Origin: Bordetella genomosp. 13
Lineage (GTDB): Bacteria; Pseudomonadota; Gammaproteobacteria; Burkholderiales; Burkholderiaceae_B
Length of the DNA stretch: 64,000 nt
Assembly (NCBI RefSeq): GCF_002119665.1
Contig: NZ_CP021111.1
Coordinates: forward strand, 620,001 to 684,000
Reading direction: 5' to 3'
Below the pieces are notes generated by a model, which saw only the letters and a program-made list of their open reading frames with translations, was not told the DNA's origin and ran no database searches. Of this stretch, positions 23,792 through 37,233 are shown in pieces (position 1 is the first letter of the stretch; every line of letters begins with the position of its first letter). Position numbers and translations under genes: made by a program.

Positions 23792-25324
23792 TTACTTCGC
23801 GCCGCCTTTCGATGCAGCTGTCATCGCAAGGCGAGAACCACTACCTCCAGCCGCCTTTGCGTCGCCGGTAGCGACGGTAAGCGCACCAAGGATATTGCCT
23901 GCCCGTACACCAGCCCAGGCCAGTGCCATCACCCAGAACGTCGGCAGCACGATGAACATCATCGCCATGACGAAGTTCAGCAGCATGTCCCCGAACGCAT
24001 TGTTCAGACCGATCAAAGGATCGAAGTTGCTGTGCGGCCGGTTCGCGCCGAAGCCCCAGCCGTAGAGCGCGTCGAGGATCGTGCTGTCGATCCAGCGCGC
24101 GAGCTGGAACCAGAAGTCCACGAAGAACAGCGCGAACTTCACGCAGCTCACCGTCACCGTCGTCTTGAGGTCGTAGGTGCCCACCAAGAGCACCAACGGG
24201 ATGCAGATGACGAGCGCCATCTTGAGCATCGTCAGCACCATCGGCAGCGCCTGACGCACCACGTCCATCGCCGGGAAGAAGCCCAGCGAGCCCACGGTCA
24301 GCCCCAGGTCGCTCGCGCCGCGCGTGACGATGTTCGGCAAGGTCTTGTCGATCTGCCCGCCGTAGTCGGTGTAGACGGCGCCCTGGTTCATCTTCTGCTG
24401 TCGCGGTGAGACCACGGCGCGGATCACCGAATCATTGACCTCGCTCTGCGACAGGAAGCCCGCCCAGCGGCCGATGCGGGTCAGCAGGTCCGGGTCGACC
24501 TGTGCCAGCAGCCGGCTGCGCAGTCCCTGGCTGCCATCGGCCCACCACTGCCGGCAGGACGGATAGCCGCCGCCACTGTCCACCTGAGCCAGCCCCGCAT
24601 CGCGCGTGGCGTCATAGGGCCAGACGATGCGCGGCGTCTTGGAGCGGTAGGTGTCGTAGAAGCCCGGCGTGCTGAGGAAGTAGCTCGACCCGATCCATGT
24701 CACGTCGTTCATCTGCTCCTCGGTGAGCGTCGGCCGATTCATGAACAGCTTGGCGCGCGAAGGCCCGTAGCAGTCGTGTGTGAAGTCTGCGACCTCCTGG
24801 GCCAGCACCGGGTCGTCGGTGCGCGTGGCATCCACATCCATCCGTATTTGCCGCAGGTCCGTGCCGCAGGGAATCGCTGCAACCGCCGCGCCCGTCACGG
24901 CTTTCGACAGCGCGTGCATGGCGAACCACCACACCGGCACGAGCGCGCTCTGGTTGTTGAGCGTGGTGTAGGCGTTGGACCAGCCCGTGTCCTGGGGCTG
25001 CGGGACATTGACCTGGCATTGTGCGGAGCGGGTCGTGTCGAAGCGGATGATACTGAGGTCGACCGGAACGAACGGGATGCCGGCGAACAGGATCACCACG
25101 ATGGCCACCCACACACGGTTCTCGATGCGCAGCGAGGACAGCACGCCCTTGTTGCCTTCGTCCGCGCCCTCGCTGCGCGCCCGGAGCCATTCGTGGATGA
25201 CGATGACAACGAACGGCAGCGCGAACACGCCGCTGGCCACCAGCAGGTTCCAGATGCCGTTGTTGACGATCCAGCCCACCAGCGTGAGGTAGTACTCCAG
25301 ATAGTCCGTCGTGTAGAGCGTCAT
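23792..25324 (-). CDS. TraG-N-terminal-like conjugative transfer membrane protein
   Basis: 510 aa. A membrane helix near the start (NLLVASGVFALPFVVIVIHEWLRARSEG), another after residue 70, then a long periplasmic part and a C-terminal membrane cluster (MVLTMLKMALVICIPLVLLVGTYD, MLLNFVMAMMFIVLPTFWVMALAWAGV). This matches the TraG_N/ICE TraG family, involved in mating-pair formation or stabilisation. First of the block TraG, small protein, TIGR03755, 03756, 03757, all minus strand. Confidence 0.85.
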   Translation of the reverse strand: MTLYTTDYLEYYLTLVGWIVNNGIWNLLVASGVFALPFVVIVIHEWLRARSEGADEGNKGVLSSLRIENRVWVAIVVILFAGIPFVPVDLSIIRFDTTRSAQCQVNVPQPQDTGWSNAYTTLNNQSALVPVWWFAMHALSKAVTGAAVAAIPCGTDLRQIRMDVDATRTDDPVLAQEVADFTHDCYGPSRAKLFMNRPTLTEEQMNDVTWIGSSYFLSTPGFYDTYRSKTPRIVWPYDATRDAGLAQVDSGGGYPSCRQWWADGSQGLRSRLLAQVDPDLLTRIGRWAGFLSQSEVNDSVIRAVVSPRQQKMNQGAVYTDYGGQIDKTLPNIVTRGASDLGLTVGSLGFFPAMDVVRQALPMVLTMLKMALVICIPLVLLVGTYDLKTTVTVSCVKFALFFVDFWFQLARWIDSTILDALYGWGFGANRPHSNFDPLIGLNNAFGDMLLNFVMAMMFIVLPTFWVMALAWAGVRAGNILGALTVATGDAKAAGGSGSRLAMTAASKGGAK

Positions 25325-25339
25325 GCCCGTCTCCCGGTC

Positions 25340-25693
25340 TCAGCCGTGCCGCAGCAACTGACTGCCTTCCAGCAGCACGAGGGCTGTCACGGCCGCGATC
25401 TCCGTGCGCCGCAGGCGCTGATGCGCCTCGGCCGACGGTTCACGTTGCCGCAGGCGCCCGCGCATCCACCACCAGCCGTAGGCTGTTGCTGCGTAGAGCA
25501 GAAGCCGCCACAGGAAGAAGTGGCCCGCATGCGCCCTCAACCAGTTCTCCCAGCCATCGACGCCGCCGACCACGTGGATGCCCGCGATGTTCACCGCCAC
25601 CGCGGCGGCGACCACCAGCAAGGTCCACAGCAGCGCCACGCCAACGCGGCGGTTGAACAGCCACGGCAGCCGCAGCCAGGCCAGCCGGCTCAT
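25340..25693 (-). CDS. small ICE membrane protein
   Basis: 117 aa, three hydrophobic helices (VGVALLWTLLVVAAAVAVNIAG, FFLWRLLLYAATAYGWWWM, IAAVTALVLLEGSQLL). It overlaps the TIGR03755 gene by four bases. A gene of this size occupies the same slot in related ICEs. No biochemical role is known. Confidence 0.7.
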   Translation of the reverse strand: MSRLAWLRLPWLFNRRVGVALLWTLLVVAAAVAVNIAGIHVVGGVDGWENWLRAHAGHFFLWRLLLYAATAYGWWWMRGRLRQREPSAEAHQRLRRTEIAAVTALVLLEGSQLLRHG

Positions 25694-27096
25694 GGCGTAC
25701 CGCTCCGCGGCTTCTCGATCTCCCGCAGCCGGTCGCGTGTGGTGTCGCCCTCGAAGACACCGCGCGAGCCGGCGGCGCGGGTGCTGTGGCGCTGGATGAT
25801 CGCCATCGCCGAGTTGCCGGCCAACGTGCGCCGCAGCTCCAGCTCGGTCTTGAGGTTGTTGATCTCTTGCTCCAGCGCGGCGTTCTCCTGATCGACCGCC
25901 TGCACGGCCAGCTCGTTGGCTGCGACGTTGGGCTCCTTCTTGCCCGTCAGCAGCGTGCGCTGCAGCAGCAAGGCTTTTTCCAGCACGCTCGACAGTGCGG
26001 CCTCGGATGCGAGACGCCGGCCCAGCACGTCCTGATCGGGCTCGTCGCGTAGCGCTTCGATCACGCCACGGGTGATCGGCAGCGAGCTGCTGCCGGCGGC
26101 TTCGAGATGGGCCGGCGTCGTCGGCCGCGCCCCTGTCACCAGCTCTTGCAGCGACTGCAGCTTGGTTTCGTACTCTTCCTGGATCATCGGCGTGAGCCCG
26201 ACGCCTGGGGTGGTCTGCGTCTTGGTGCAGCTCTCGCAGGTGCGCTGCTCACGCTCGCCCAGCACGCGGATCGCCCAGGCCGAGGCCGCCTGCGGCGATG
26301 GCCAAGTCTGGCAGGTCAGGCGGTTGCCGCAGGCGCTGGACGCAATCGGCGACGCATCGCCGACGCTGCGGCCGTTGAGCAGGTTGTAGCCCGCACGCGT
26401 CACGTCGCCCACCACCTTGATCGAGCTTTGGCCGTTGCCGCCGGCATTGCTGCCGCCAACCCAGGGCACGCCGTTGTTGCCCCGGTTGGTCTCGGCCTGC
26501 TCGATGGCGGACACGGCATCGGTGCTGGCGACCGCATCGCGCAGCGCCAGGCCCTCGGCGAGCTGGTTCCAGCCGGCTTGACCGCCAGCCATGTCGGCCA
26601 TCCGCTCGGCGATCGCACGGCAGGTCATCTTGGAGCGGTCGAAGTCCAGCCGCGCCTGCAAGATGCCGTTGGTGAGCAGGTTGTAGAGCCCGGGATCTGC
26701 GCGCTGGATGATCAGCGCCGGCAGCGACGCCACCGCGGCAGTAGCGTTCTGGATCACGTTCGACATGATCGTCTGGAAGCCATTGGTGAGGCCGTTCAAC
26801 TGGTTCTGCAGCGTCGTGGTGATGCTCATGTCGCCGCAGATGAGGTTGCTGTTCCAGCCGATGCCGACACCGATGCTCTGCATGTTCCCCGCACCGCCCA
26901 TGGACACGGCGCGGCCACCGCCGATGCTGTAGAGCACGTCGTCGCCGATCACGCTGCCGCTGACATTCACGCCATTGGGGTCGATGCGGGTCTGCGCCCA
27001 GGCGGCGCCGACGGCCAGCGTGATGGCCGCCACGAGCAGCGTGGCCCGCAGGTGCGACTTCGCGCGGCGCAGGAAGTCAGGGAGGGAGGCGTTCAT
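25690..27096 (-). CDS. ICE protein, TIGR03755 (PFL_4711) family
   Basis: 468 aa from MNASLPDFLRRAKSHLRATLLVAAITLAVGAAWAQ, a signal peptide cleaved near AWA-Q. A Gly-rich segment (VLYSIGGGRAVSMGGAGNMQSIGVGIGWNSNLICGDM) is followed by helical and C-terminal coiled-coil regions (ENAALEQEINNLKTELELRR). Conserved Cys pairs include ERTCESCTK-like residues. It is an exported part of the conjugation machine. Family name is from recognition of these blocks. Confidence 0.85.
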   Translation of the reverse strand: MNASLPDFLRRAKSHLRATLLVAAITLAVGAAWAQTRIDPNGVNVSGSVIGDDVLYSIGGGRAVSMGGAGNMQSIGVGIGWNSNLICGDMSITTTLQNQLNGLTNGFQTIMSNVIQNATAAVASLPALIIQRADPGLYNLLTNGILQARLDFDRSKMTCRAIAERMADMAGGQAGWNQLAEGLALRDAVASTDAVSAIEQAETNRGNNGVPWVGGSNAGGNGQSSIKVVGDVTRAGYNLLNGRSVGDASPIASSACGNRLTCQTWPSPQAASAWAIRVLGEREQRTCESCTKTQTTPGVGLTPMIQEEYETKLQSLQELVTGARPTTPAHLEAAGSSSLPITRGVIEALRDEPDQDVLGRRLASEAALSSVLEKALLLQRTLLTGKKEPNVAANELAVQAVDQENAALEQEINNLKTELELRRTLAGNSAMAIIQRHSTRAAGSRGVFEGDTTRDRLREIEKPRSGTP

Positions 27097-27106
27097 CGTG
27101 GGTTCC

Positions 27107-28051
27107 TCACATGAAATCGACGCTGCCGAGGAAGACCTGGCCACGGCGCCGGCAGCAGGAGTACGGCCGCCACAAGGCCCAGGCGTAGTCGCCTTGCTGG
27201 GCCTGCACGCGGGTGCGGCTGTGCGGGAAGACCACGCAACTGTTCGAGAGCGTGGGCGTCAGCTCCTGCCACTTGCCCGTCGAGGCGTCGGTCTCCATCA
27301 GCGCGCCGGCCGGCCAGTAGCCGTCGCGGGCGTTGGCCAGCAGCGGCTGGTACACGTGGATCTGGCCGCGGCGCGTCACGATGTCACCCGCACGCTGCGC
27401 GACCACGGCACCGCTCTTGTAGTCGTCGGTCTGGTGCAGGAAACCGCCACGCGGATAGACGTTGCCCCACAGGTTCAGGCCGGCGCGCGTGCCGATCTCG
27501 CGCCGTCCGGGAATCAGAGCTTCGGGGTAGAACGCTTCGGGGATGTTGTAGCGCCAGGCGATGGTATCGAGCGTGCTCAGCAGGTAGGGCATGAAGGCCG
27601 TGCCCGCACCCTCGCAGGAGTAGCCGGAGGTGGCGGCGAACTGGCTGAACACCAGGCCGGCGGGGTGGCCGATCACGTCAGCGTTCTTGAACTTCGCCAG
27701 GTTGTTCTCGTTGTCGTGGTTGGTGGTGCCGTCGCCGCCGGCCTTGGCGGTCGGATTCGGCATGCTCATCGCCCGCACTTCCAGCCAGGGGTTCTCACCC
27801 GTGTTGCTGTAGCTCGACACGACGGCATCGGGCACGTAGTGGCGTACCTTCACCGAGGTGCGCACCGAGCAGCCGAACGGCGTGCAGTACAGCCAGTAGC
27901 AGATGCCGACGACACGGTACTCCAGGCAGTCGGGCGACAACGCCGAAGAGACGATGGTGGCGGTGTTCAGGGCGAACGCCGAGGTGGCCGCGCCCAGCAT
28001 CAGCGAGGCGACGATGGCGCGCAGGCGCCGGGAAGTCATCAGGCGGCTCAT
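27107..28051 (-). CDS. ICE protein, TIGR03756 (PFL_4710) family
   Basis: 314 aa. Signal peptide MSRLMTSRRLRAIVASLMLGAATSAFA. A Cys-rich first part (CLEYRVVGICYWLYCTPFGCSVRTSVKVRHYVPDAVVSSY) resembles TraU of F-type conjugation. The C-terminus has CVVFPHSRTRVQ and WRPYSCCRRRGQVFLG. Exported component of mating-pair formation. Overlaps TIGR03757 by four bases. Confidence 0.88.
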   Translation of the reverse strand: MSRLMTSRRLRAIVASLMLGAATSAFALNTATIVSSALSPDCLEYRVVGICYWLYCTPFGCSVRTSVKVRHYVPDAVVSSYSNTGENPWLEVRAMSMPNPTAKAGGDGTTNHDNENNLAKFKNADVIGHPAGLVFSQFAATSGYSCEGAGTAFMPYLLSTLDTIAWRYNIPEAFYPEALIPGRREIGTRAGLNLWGNVYPRGGFLHQTDDYKSGAVVAQRAGDIVTRRGQIHVYQPLLANARDGYWPAGALMETDASTGKWQELTPTLSNSCVVFPHSRTRVQAQQGDYAWALWRPYSCCRRRGQVFLGSVDFM

Positions 28052-28494
28052 GGGCGTGCGCTCCGGTAGGCGTCGATGCGCGCGACGGCGCGGGCCACGT
28101 CGGGCTCGCCGTAGACCACGTAGCGCCGATCGACCACCACAGCAGGGATCTTGACGATGCCCAGTCCCCAGGCATCGGCGACGCCCTGGTAGGCCTGGCC
28201 GATTCGGCGCTGCAGGTCGGCGCCGCCATCGAGCAGCCGCTGCCGTACCAGGGCCTCCGCCTGGGCTGGGTCAGCGGGCAGGTGCGCCGTGAGTTCGGCC
28301 TCGATGTGCGCCGGCTGGTCCAGCTCGATGACACGCACGCCGGCCAGGGCCTGCACCGGATGACGGCTGTCGGTGACGACGAGCACGTCCGCCGCCACCG
28401 CAGCCTGGCTGAACATGAACAGAACTGCCCACAGTCCGGGGGCAATGCTGATGATCAGCAGCTGGGGCGAAGCCCTGAAGAAGGGGGCCGGCAT
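28048..28494 (-). CDS. ICE protein, TIGR03757 (PFL_4709) family
   Basis: 148 aa with an N-terminal signal segment (LLIISIAPGLWAVLFMFSQAAVAA). The domain contains RVIELDQPAHIEAELTAHLP and GLGIVKIPAVVVDRRYVVYGEPDVARAV, the thioredoxin-like TraW/TrbC-type pattern of this family. It precedes TIGR03756 as in other ICEs. On its upstream side normal ICE order is broken by the metabolic block. Confidence 0.86.
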   Translation of the reverse strand: MPAPFFRASPQLLIISIAPGLWAVLFMFSQAAVAADVLVVTDSRHPVQALAGVRVIELDQPAHIEAELTAHLPADPAQAEALVRQRLLDGGADLQRRIGQAYQGVADAWGLGIVKIPAVVVDRRYVVYGEPDVARAVARIDAYRSARP

Positions 28495-28636
28495 ATCGGG
28501 TGTCCTTGAAATCGATCAAGGTCGCAGTCGACTTCAAGTGCCGATGTGGCGCGACAAAGAAACCGCAGTCGGGCCCTGCCGGTTTCATGCCTATGCCGTT
28601 GTGAGCATTGCGTTTGCCTCCTGTAGGAGGCGGAGG

Positions 28637-30391
<1,755 letters not shown>

Positions 30392-30444
30392 CGGCAGCCT
30401 GTGCCAGGGCGGCTCCCATCGCTCGAGTCAGATCTGTCATGGCT

Positions 30445-32118
<1,674 letters not shown>

Positions 32119-32204
32119 GATTTATCTCCTGATATGAGCCGTGCCCAAAGCGCCGTGACCGGGGACATTGGGTGTGGAATCTTGCAAACGAATGCCTTAC
32201 GAGT

Positions 32205-33248
32205 TCACTCTGCCAACCGCCACGCAATCGTTTCCCCGGCGCGCAGCGGCACGCCTGTTTCCTTTCCGAAACGCAGCTCCTCGGGCACGGTCCAGTCCTG
32301 GCGCTCCAGTGTGATGCGCCCCGTATTGCGCGGCAGCCCATAGAAATCGGGGCCGTGGAAACTGGCGAACGCCTCCAGCCGGTCGAGCGCGCCGGCCTGC
32401 TCGAAGGCCTCTGCATACAGTTCGATGGCGGCGTGCGCGGTGTAGATGCCGGCGCAACCGCAGGCCGACTCCTTGGCGCGGCGCAGGTGCGGGGCGCTGT
32501 CGGTGCCGAGGAAGAATTTCGGGTTGCCGCTGGTGGCGGCGGCAATCAGCACCTGGCGGTGCGGCTCGCGCTTCAATACCGGCAGGCAGTAGGCATGCGG
32601 GCGGATGCCGCCGGCGAACATCGCGTTGCGATTCAGCAATAAATGGTGCGCAGTGATGGTGGCGGCCACGTTGGGGCCGGCCCGCTCGACGAACGTGACC
32701 ACCTCGCGCGTGGTGATGTGTTCCAGTACCACCTTGAGGCGCGGAAAACGCTCGATGATGCGCTGCAGATGTCGCTCGATGAACACCGCCTCGCGGTCGA
32801 ACACGTCGATCTCGGGATCGGTCACCTCGCCATGCAGCAGCAGCGGCAGACCGGTCTCCTCCATGGCCGCGAACACCGCGTCGCAGCGCGCGAAATCGGT
32901 GACGCCAAATGAAGAGTTGGTTGTTGCGCCAACGAGAAAGGCTTCACCCACCGCGTGCACGAAACCGCTCGCCCTGGCCCGCAGGATCTCTTCGGGCGTG
33001 GTGTGGTCGGTGAGATAGAGCGTCATCAACGGCTCGAAGGCCATGCCCGCCGGCAGCGCTGCCAGGATGCGCGCGCGGTAGGCGCGGGCCTCGTCCACCG
33101 TGCGCACGGGTGGATCGAGATTGGGCATGACCATGGCGCGCGCAAACCGCCGCGCGGTGTCGGGCAGGACCGCGGCCAGTGCATCACCGTCGCGCAGGTG
33201 CAGGTGCCAGTCGTCGGGACGGGTGAGGGTCAGGCGTGCTGTGGCCAT
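32205..33248 (-). CDS. pyrC: dihydroorotase
   Basis: 347 aa type II dihydroorotase of pyrimidine synthesis. Metal and substrate motifs: [13 protein letters not shown] (His pair), [23 protein letters not shown], and the C-terminal [10 protein letters not shown] and [15 protein letters not shown]. Full length. It starts 10 bp past the stop of the DUF6671 gene and is probably in one transcript with it and the CaCA gene. Confidence 0.96.
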   Translation of the reverse strand: MATARLTLTRPDDWHLHLRDGDALAAVLPDTARRFARAMVMPNLDPPVRTVDEARAYRARILAALPAGMAFEPLMTLYLTDHTTPEEILRARASGFVHAVGEAFLVGATTNSSFGVTDFARCDAVFAAMEETGLPLLLHGEVTDPEIDVFDREAVFIERHLQRIIERFPRLKVVLEHITTREVVTFVERAGPNVAATITAHHLLLNRNAMFAGGIRPHAYCLPVLKREPHRQVLIAAATSGNPKFFLGTDSAPHLRRAKESACGCAGIYTAHAAIELYAEAFEQAGALDRLEAFASFHGPDFYGLPRNTGRITLERQDWTVPEELRFGKETGVPLRAGETIAWRLAE

Positions 33249-33258
33249 TGATGGGATC

Positions 33259-34107
33259 TCATGGATTGCAGTAATCGCAGCGCCCCGGATCGGCGTACTG
33301 CGGCTCGGGGCGCTCGCGCGTTTCGCGATGCGCGCACTTCAGGCAGCCGTACACCTCGGCGCGGGTCTCGCGGGTCGGGGCGCCGCAGTCGCCACAGAGC
33401 AGGCCCGCAATGCGCTCGACGAGCCAGAACCCCGGCGCGCCGCAGGCCGGACAGGGCGAGCCGAGCTTGGCGACCAGGTCCTCGGCCGCAAGCCGGATCA
33501 TCTCCATGCGCGTGGGGTTGGCGTGGGCCCGCAGGTCGGTCTCCAGGAACACCTGGCCGCTCGCCGATTGCGCCTGCGCCCAGGCGAACGCGGCTTTAAG
33601 CTCCTCCCAGGCGGCGATCCCCTTGCGCAGGCGCGGGTCGTTCTCGCCCTCGGGGCGCACGACCAGATGGTGCGCGGGAAACGCCGCCTGCCGGGCGAAG
33701 GCCTCGGCCGCCGTCCAGTCGCCGGTCAGAAGATGCGCGTGGATCGCCTTGCCCTGCGCGACGCCGACGATCTCGAGCCCCTGCTCGTCGTCGATGAAGA
33801 TGAGGAACTCCACGTTCCAGGGGAACATCCCCACCATCGGGTCCGGCCCGAACGAGCCCTCGCTGGCGAGCCCGAGCGAAAGTCCGGACATCTCCATGCC
33901 GAGGCGCGCCTTCTTGCGCGCCGCCTCGAGCTGCTTGCCGGCGCGCGGGATCTCGCGGGTGAAGGTGCCGAGGAGATCGGTGTCGTAGCCGCCGACCCGT
34001 TCCACCTGGCAGCCGAGCGCTGTGTCGAGCACCGAGGCAATCACGCGCTCCTTGCCGTGCTGGGTGAGCAGGGCGATGCGTGTTCCGGCGTAGACAACGC
34101 GGGTCAT
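33259..34107 (-). CDS. DUF6671-like protein with C-terminal zinc ribbons
   Basis: 282 aa from [23 protein letters not shown]. The N-terminal 200 aa domain ([44 protein letters not shown]) is typical of DUF6671. The C-terminal part has four CxxC pairs (CPACG, CGDCG, CLKC, CDYC), two zinc ribbons. Function unknown. The start overlaps the CaCA stop by ATGA; the longer frame upstream is antisense-like and rejected. Confidence 0.75.
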   Translation of the reverse strand: MTRVVYAGTRIALLTQHGKERVIASVLDTALGCQVERVGGYDTDLLGTFTREIPRAGKQLEAARKKARLGMEMSGLSLGLASEGSFGPDPMVGMFPWNVEFLIFIDDEQGLEIVGVAQGKAIHAHLLTGDWTAAEAFARQAAFPAHHLVVRPEGENDPRLRKGIAAWEELKAAFAWAQAQSASGQVFLETDLRAHANPTRMEMIRLAAEDLVAKLGSPCPACGAPGFWLVERIAGLLCGDCGAPTRETRAEVYGCLKCAHRETRERPEPQYADPGRCDYCNP

Positions 34108-35198
34108 GGCGCCGCAGCGGTCGGCAGCGTCCGATGGCGCGCCAGCAGCACAATCAGCGTGATGACTGTGAGCGGCAGCACGAAGCCCAGCATGGTGGCG
34201 CTGTACGCCGGCAGTGCCATGTGCTGCGTGGCCGCAAGAATCAGGTACGACACATAGACGGCGTAATAGCCGAGGAACAGCGCCCCCTCCCAGCGCGCGA
34301 TCCGGTGGCCGGTGGCGAAGATGGGCAGGCACGCGAGCGCCACCGCGATCATCACCGGCAGATCGAAGCGGACCAGCGCGGCGGCCACGTCGAGCCCGCC
34401 GGGCGTGACCAAGGCGGCGATGCCGGCGATTGCCAGGAGATTGAACAGGCTGCTGCCGATCACGTTGCCCACGGCGATGTCGCGCTCGCCGCGCAGCGCG
34501 GCCACCAGGGAAGTGGCCAGCTCGGGCAGGCTGGTGCCGACGGCGACGATGGTCAGGCCGATGACGATCTCGCTCACCCCGAAGGCGTGCGCGATCGCCA
34601 CCGCGCTGTCGACCAGCCAGGTGGCGCCGAGCACGAGCAGCGCCAGGCCCGCGGCGATGAAGACGATCTGGACCGGCAACCGGTCGATCCATGCGCTCGC
34701 GCCGCCGTCGAACTCCCGCGCATATTCGGCCTGTATTTCCGGGCTTTCCTGGCGACTCTGGCGGATAGCGAAGACCGTATAAGCCACGATGCCGGCCGTG
34801 AGCAGCAGACCATCGAACAGGCCGATGCGGCCATCGAGCGCCATGACCCAAAACAGCACCGACACACCGATCACCAGCGGCACGTCGAAGCGGACGAGCT
34901 GCTGCTGAACCACCAGCGGCGCGATGAGCGCAGAAAGCCCGAGCACCACCAGCACGTTGAAGATGTTGCTGCCAACGATGTTGCCGACGGCGATGTCTGC
35001 CTGTCCCGAAAGACCGGACTGAACGCTGACCGCCAGCTCCGGCGAACTGGTGCCGAAGGCGACCACGGTGAGTCCGATCACCAGCGGCGAAATCCCGAAA
35101 CGGGCCGCGAGGCGCGCGGCGCCGCGCACCAGCAACTCGGCGCCAGCCACCAGCAGCACCAGGCCCAGCACCAGAAAAACAACAACCGTAAGCGTCAT
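34104..35198 (-). CDS. CaCA-family Na+/Ca2+ antiporter (second copy)
   Basis: 364 aa, same architecture as 9686-10771: VIGLTVVAFGTSSPELAVSV plus GNIVGSNIFN, and VIGLTIVAVGTSLPELATSL plus GNVIGSSLFN. About ten helices. The two copies differ throughout, so this is an ancient paralogue or separate acquisition and not a recent duplication. Here it leads a unit with DUF6671 and pyrC, without a linked Mrp operon. Confidence 0.9.
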   Translation of the reverse strand: MTLTVVVFLVLGLVLLVAGAELLVRGAARLAARFGISPLVIGLTVVAFGTSSPELAVSVQSGLSGQADIAVGNIVGSNIFNVLVVLGLSALIAPLVVQQQLVRFDVPLVIGVSVLFWVMALDGRIGLFDGLLLTAGIVAYTVFAIRQSRQESPEIQAEYAREFDGGASAWIDRLPVQIVFIAAGLALLVLGATWLVDSAVAIAHAFGVSEIVIGLTIVAVGTSLPELATSLVAALRGERDIAVGNVIGSSLFNLLAIAGIAALVTPGGLDVAAALVRFDLPVMIAVALACLPIFATGHRIARWEGALFLGYYAVYVSYLILAATQHMALPAYSATMLGFVLPLTVITLIVLLARHRTLPTAAAP

Positions 35199-35264
35199 GA
35201 AATCAAAGCCTCAAGAAGTCTGACCAAAAGATGCGCGCACTGTGGGGAAAACCCGCATCGCCGA

Positions 35265-36263
35265 TCACCGCCCGCGCACCATGGCCATGACCCGCCCCAT
35301 ATCGAGCGTTGCAGCCTGTTGCTGGATCTGGGGCAGGTATTGCGTTTGCATCTGCTTGGCGGGGCCGAGCAGGTTCTGGAACGTATCCTTAAGCATCACC
35401 GTATTCATCACCCGGCCGCCGGCGTAATAGCGTTTGGCGAGCTGCCCCAGGGCGTAGGTGGTGGCGAAGGAGAACGCCATGCCGGTGGCCGCGCTTCCCA
35501 CCTTGCCGAAGGTCCTGCCCGCTGCCTTGCCGAGCAGGCCGCCCAGCAGCTTGCGGCCGAACTGCTCCAGATATTGCGAGGTGAGGCCGACCCCGGCGGC
35601 GGCGATGAATTCCTTGATGTGGCCCTGGTCGAGCTGGACGCCGTGGGCGCTGCCGATGCCGTAGACCATCTTGATCTGCAGCGGGATGATGGCCATCGAT
35701 GCCCAGGACTGCGGCAGTAGTTCCAGCGCACCGTTCATCAAGGCGTAGTTGAGGATGGACTTGTCGAGTTCCGCCTCGGACACGTTCGGCTGCGCCGCCA
35801 CCACCGGCCCGGGCGCGGCGGCTACAGCGGCGGCGCCTGCCGCGGCTACGGGGGCCGCGGCCTCGCTGAGCTCGACAATGGCGTCGGCCTCGCGCTCGAA
35901 GGCGGCGGTCTGCCCCGCATCGAGCTTCAACAGGGCTTTCAGCTCGTTCAGGAAGCGCTGCTCGGCCTCGCTCTGGCGACCGTCGGCGTCGCACACGCAC
36001 ACCGCCATTTCATAGGCCAGCTGGCGTTCATGCCCTTCAGGGTGCTCGCCGGGGTCTTGCAACGCGGTAACGGCGGCATCCAGGCTGATGCGCTTGAGCA
36101 GCACGTCCTGATAGAGGCGGGCGAGATCAGGCGCGCCCGCTTCGCCGCCCAGCGACTCGGCGATGCGGCGGATTTCCTCGCGCTCGCGGTCGTGCTTGGC
36201 GCCGTCGGCGAAGGCGGCGTGGAGGGCGATGGCGAGGATGGCTTTCTGCTGTTCGGGGTTCAT
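35265..36263 (-). CDS. TerB/DUF697-like stress protein
   Basis: 332 aa. The N-terminal ~120 aa is TerB-like (ALHAAFADGAKHDREREEIRRIAESL, then CVCDADGRQSEAEQRFLNEL, acidic metal-binding pattern). An Ala/Pro linker leads to a DUF697-like C-terminal domain (NYALMNGALELLPQSWASMAIIPLQIKMVYGIG, then a Gly-rich GRKLLGGLLGKAAGRTFGKVGSAATGMAFSFATTYALGQLAKRYYAGG). The ATG at 36263 overlaps the amphi-Trp stop (ATGA) and is preferred over 36278. Confidence 0.75.
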   Translation of the reverse strand: MNPEQQKAILAIALHAAFADGAKHDREREEIRRIAESLGGEAGAPDLARLYQDVLLKRISLDAAVTALQDPGEHPEGHERQLAYEMAVCVCDADGRQSEAEQRFLNELKALLKLDAGQTAAFEREADAIVELSEAAAPVAAAGAAAVAAAPGPVVAAQPNVSEAELDKSILNYALMNGALELLPQSWASMAIIPLQIKMVYGIGSAHGVQLDQGHIKEFIAAAGVGLTSQYLEQFGRKLLGGLLGKAAGRTFGKVGSAATGMAFSFATTYALGQLAKRYYAGGRVMNTVMLKDTFQNLLGPAKQMQTQYLPQIQQQAATLDMGRVMAMVRGR

Positions 36264-36487
36264 TGCGGGTTCTTCCATCTGATCTGGAATTCGATTTCTT
36301 CCGACTCGCCTTCCCGTTCGTGTTCGATGTTGCAGACCGCCCGCACCGGCACCGAGATTCTTTCGCCCGCGATCTGGATTTCAAAGCGTTCGCCCTGTTC
36401 GAGCGCATCGGCCAGGCGCCGCAATTTCGCAATGAACTCCGGCAGGGGGTAGGTTTTTTCCACATCGCGTTCAGGTTTGCTGTTCAT
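36260..36487 (-). CDS. amphi-Trp domain protein
   Basis: 75 aa. EFIAKLRRLADALEQGERFEIQIAGERISVPV and EIEFQIRWKN with alternating acidic/aromatic residues match the small amphi-Trp family, which is of unknown function. It is coupled by four-base overlaps to the genes on both sides (36484 upstream, 36263 downstream). Confidence 0.8.
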   Translation of the reverse strand: MNSKPERDVEKTYPLPEFIAKLRRLADALEQGERFEIQIAGERISVPVRAVCNIEHEREGESEEIEFQIRWKNPQ

Positions 36488-37233
36488 GCGTGTCCTTTCA
36501 GTGCTTCGGTGAGTTTCAGTCCGGCCAACTCGCGGAGGGAGCGCGCCAGGAAATAGAGCGCGGCCATCATGATCAACATGGAGGGCAGCGCGATCATGGG
36601 ATAGCTAAACAGGGTGAGCCGCCCCAGCTCTTCGTTGAAGGCGGGGGAGCCGGATGGACTGGTGACGATCCAGGTGGCGAGAAAGTAGTTCATGACGGAG
36701 GAAAAAAAGAACGAGCCGGCCAGCATCCAGGTGGCGGCCCGCAGGCGCGTCTTGAAGGCGGCACGCTTGCCGCGTTCGTCCAGGCCGCGCTGAATCCGCT
36801 CGACATCCATCAGCGCCGGCGTGAACAGCAGCACCCGCACCAGCGGGTAGCGGCTATGGGCGGAAATGGCCACGGCCAGACCGATCAGGCCGGGAATGGC
36901 GGCTTCCTTGATGGCCAGCCACCGCGTGTCCAGTTGCAGCAGGCCGATCCCGCCGGTAAGCAGGATGCTGACCAGACCGAGCACGGCGAACAGGTTGAGC
37001 TTGCGCCGGGTAAGCAAATCCCGCGCGCCCCAGGCCAGCGGGAAAGCCAGCGCCAGCAGCAGCGCGTTGACGGCGCCCAGGTCTTCCGGGCCGCTCAGCT
37101 TCATCAGGATCAGAGAGGGAATGACGATAGCGATCAGCAGTTCGATCAGTGGGTTGTTTTTCCCGGATGCCGAAGAAGGTGCAGTGGAATGGCACGCCGC
37201 CCCCCGGCGCGCCCCGTGCTTGATTTCAGCCAC
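36484..37233 (-). CDS. VC0807-family membrane protein
   Basis: 249 aa, about six membrane helices (LIELLIAIVIPSLILMKL, LNLFAVLGLVSILLTGGIGLLQLDTRWLAIKEAAIPGLIGLAVAIS, MLAGSFFFSSVMNYFLATWIV). The pattern fits the VC0807 transporter-like family. Overlaps the P-type ATPase stop by 8 bp. Substrate unknown. Confidence 0.75.
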   Translation of the reverse strand: MAEIKHGARRGAACHSTAPSSASGKNNPLIELLIAIVIPSLILMKLSGPEDLGAVNALLLALAFPLAWGARDLLTRRKLNLFAVLGLVSILLTGGIGLLQLDTRWLAIKEAAIPGLIGLAVAISAHSRYPLVRVLLFTPALMDVERIQRGLDERGKRAAFKTRLRAATWMLAGSFFFSSVMNYFLATWIVTSPSGSPAFNEELGRLTLFSYPMIALPSMLIMMAALYFLARSLRELAGLKLTEALKGHA